This document shows positions 61,657 through 62,817 of a DNA stretch of 62,817 nt, piece after piece (within the stretch, counting starts at the first letter, position 1; the number at the start of each line of letters is the position of its first letter). The notes beneath the pieces are model-generated. The model saw only the letters and a list, made by a program, of their open reading frames with translations, was not told where the DNA came from and did no database searches. The DNA lies in assembly GCA_003973265.1 (NCBI GenBank), contig QNYZ01000093.1, positions 1 through 62,817 of the forward strand, given 5' to 3'. Source of the stretch: Deltaproteobacteria bacterium. GTDB lineage: Bacteria > Desulfobacterota > Desulfobacteria > Desulfobacterales > QNYZ01. A program made the translations under genes and the position numbers.

Positions 61657-62817
61657 ATGGGGAGCAAGGCAAAAATCCTGATCACGGATGAGGGATCGTA
61701 TGATCTGAACACGATTTTATGGGATGACAACCGGTTTTCCGAATTGCTCATCCGGGAAAACCCCATCGGTATGGACCAGGCCATGGATATCAGCCGATTC
61801 ATGCGGGCCCAGATTGATAAGATGGAGTTTGGAACCATCACGCTGCCGGTGATCGAAAAAATGATTGAAGCCAAGCTCATGGAATACGGCATTACCAAAA
61901 CAGCCCCGGTACGACTGGATAAGTCTCTATTTGTCAACGGCAGTCTTAATCTGTCCGATAACGCCCTTACCGTTCTGGAACGGCGGTATTTAAAAAGAGA
62001 CAGTGACGGTAAACTCATTGAAACCCCCGAGCATATGTTCAAGCGGGTCGCCCATCATATTGCCAATGCAGAGAGTAAGTTTGGTGCGATGTCAGCATAT
62101 TTACCTATGGGGTCTATACAAGGCATTTTCCGTGAGGTAGATAAGGGTACAGCAAAATTTGGTGTGATTCCTATAGAAAATTCTTCTAATGGTATCGTGA
62201 GTGATACCATTAATTGTTTGGATGAATACAATCTTAAAATTATTGCTGAAGTAATGATAGATGTGCATTTTGCCTTTGCAACATTGTCTGAAGATATTAA
62301 GCAGATTAAAAAGATTTATTCAAAAGATATCGCTTTTGGTCAGTGTCGTCTTTTTTTACAAGATTTAGGTTTAGATGATGTAGAGTTGGTTCCTGTAGAG
62401 TCTACAGCAAAAGCAGCCAAAATAGCAGCCCAAGATGAAAGTACAGCAGCACTTTGCCCCGCCATAGCAGCAAAGCTTTATAATCTACCCATTCGTTTTG
62501 AAAATATAGAAGACAATACGAATAACCGTACACGTTTTTTTATTATTAGTAATTTTGAAAACTTGCCATCGGGAAATGATAAAACGTCTATATTGGTAAG
62601 ACTCTCAAATAAACCGGGTGCACTGGTCAATTTTCTTAACGATTTTGAGGAAGCAAATGTGAATTTAACTAAAATTAAATCACATATTGTTGGAGGGGAG
62701 TCTATCTTCTTTATAGAATTTCATGGACATAAAGATGATGAAAAAATTAAACCTATTTTAACAGCACACCAAGATGAAATAAAAATCCTTGGCTCTTATG
62801 TTAAAGAGACAGATGAT
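61657..62817 (+). CDS. Class II ribonucleotide reductase start joined to prephenate dehydratase (chimeric, open at window end)
   Basis: 387 codons without a stop. Residues 1-137 are the N-terminus of an adenosylcobalamin-dependent ribonucleotide reductase, with an ATP-cone-like region (GMDQAMDISRFMRAQIDKME) and the RNR entry ALTVLERRYLKRDSDGK..MFKRVAHHIANAE. From about residue 138 the protein is a prephenate dehydratase: KFGVIPIENSSNGIVSDTIN, FGQCRLFLQDLG, NTNNRTRFFIIS and an ACT domain with ILVRLSNKPGALVNFLNDFE. The first part is GC-rich like the rest of the window; the second is AT-rich with different codon choice. Strong AGGAG site before the ATG. No known enzyme combines these halves. Confidence 0.8.
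   Translation, partial: MGSKAKILITDEGSYDLNTILWDDNRFSELLIRENPIGMDQAMDISRFMRAQIDKMEFGTITLPVIEKMIEAKLMEYGITKTAPVRLDKSLFVNGSLNLSDNALTVLERRYLKRDSDGKLIETPEHMFKRVAHHIANAESKFGAMSAYLPMGSIQGIFREVDKGTAKFGVIPIENSSNGIVSDTINCLDEYNLKIIAEVMIDVHFAFATLSEDIKQIKKIYSKDIAFGQCRLFLQDLGLDDVELVPVESTAKAAKIAAQDESTAALCPAIAAKLYNLPIRFENIEDNTNNRTRFFIISNFENLPSGNDKTSILVRLSNKPGALVNFLNDFEEANVNLTKIKSHIVGGESIFFIEFHGHKDDEKIKPILTAHQDEIKILGSYVKETDD

Noticed and set aside
61657..62817. Natural bifunctional RNR-prephenate dehydratase enzyme
   Set aside because: The RNR catalytic domain is absent, the dehydratase N-terminus is cut, and base composition changes sharply at the joint; a false assembly join explains all three.

Overview
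The window reads as chromosomal DNA of an anaerobic, probably sulfate-reducing Desulfobacterota member (Desulfosarcina-like). The support is a HesB/IscA-like selenoprotein with an in-frame UGA, an acyl-CoA dehydrogenase set with EtfBA and a membrane Fe-S ETF oxidoreductase, a tungsten-type aldehyde:ferredoxin oxidoreductase, a class II ribonucleotide reductase start, several sigma-54 promoters, and evenly GC-rich coding DNA. Taxonomy is inferred from gene content only. I see no tRNA, rRNA, CRISPR array, transposase or phage gene.

Layout. 1-4940 (minus): housekeeping operon phoH, pgpH-like HD phosphodiesterase, ybeY, tsaE and the 5' part of lysC. 5233-7126 (plus): cvpA, mazG, osmC; then a minus-strand NUDIX gene. 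7958-14556 (plus): a TetR regulator, an acyl-CoA dehydrogenase, an ETF:quinone oxidoreductase and etfB-etfA, which form a fatty-acid or aryl-CoA oxidation module. 14682-22778 (plus): serC, aor, a macro-domain gene, the HesB-like selenoprotein, an SDR39U1 epimerase, a small membrane protein, a nitroreductase, mutY and a radical SAM gene.

22912-38084 (minus): an 11-gene directon with almost no gaps. In order of transcription it holds a B12-binding radical SAM enzyme, a secreted FGE-sulfatase-like protein, an Npt-type transporter fused to HEAT repeats and a cyclic-nucleotide-binding domain, a glutathione-synthetase-like ATP-grasp ligase, a complete Dpp/Opp peptide ABC transporter, a membrane class III nucleotide cyclase and a class II glutamine amidotransferase. 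Diverging from it across 318 bp are a GNAT protein, a second ATP-grasp ligase and a PP-loop ATPase (38403-41870). I regard this two-sided locus as the best candidate for an undescribed system: synthesis and transport of a peptide-like compound, coupled to a cyclic nucleotide signal.

42-49 kb: small proteins and orphan genes, with three good sigma-54 promoters and the gene for a sigma-54 activator that has no sensor domain. Two of these promoters have a nearly identical GTAATT/AATTAC palindrome 130-155 bp upstream, which suggests a small autoregulated regulon. 49-55 kb: a SMUG1-like DNA glycosylase, a ferritin-like protein, a LOG-like protein, a MocA-like cytidylyltransferase, a methyltransferase, an MFS transporter and a bacterial cereblon-type CULT-domain protein. 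55956-61406: a TPP-riboswitch-controlled thiamin salvage operon (thiM, thiL, thiD, and an HMP-type ABC transporter).

The last gene (61657-end) starts as a class II ribonucleotide reductase behind two NrdR boxes. Near 62070 it switches, still in frame, to AT-rich DNA encoding a prephenate dehydratase of campylobacterial type. This is most likely an assembly chimera.
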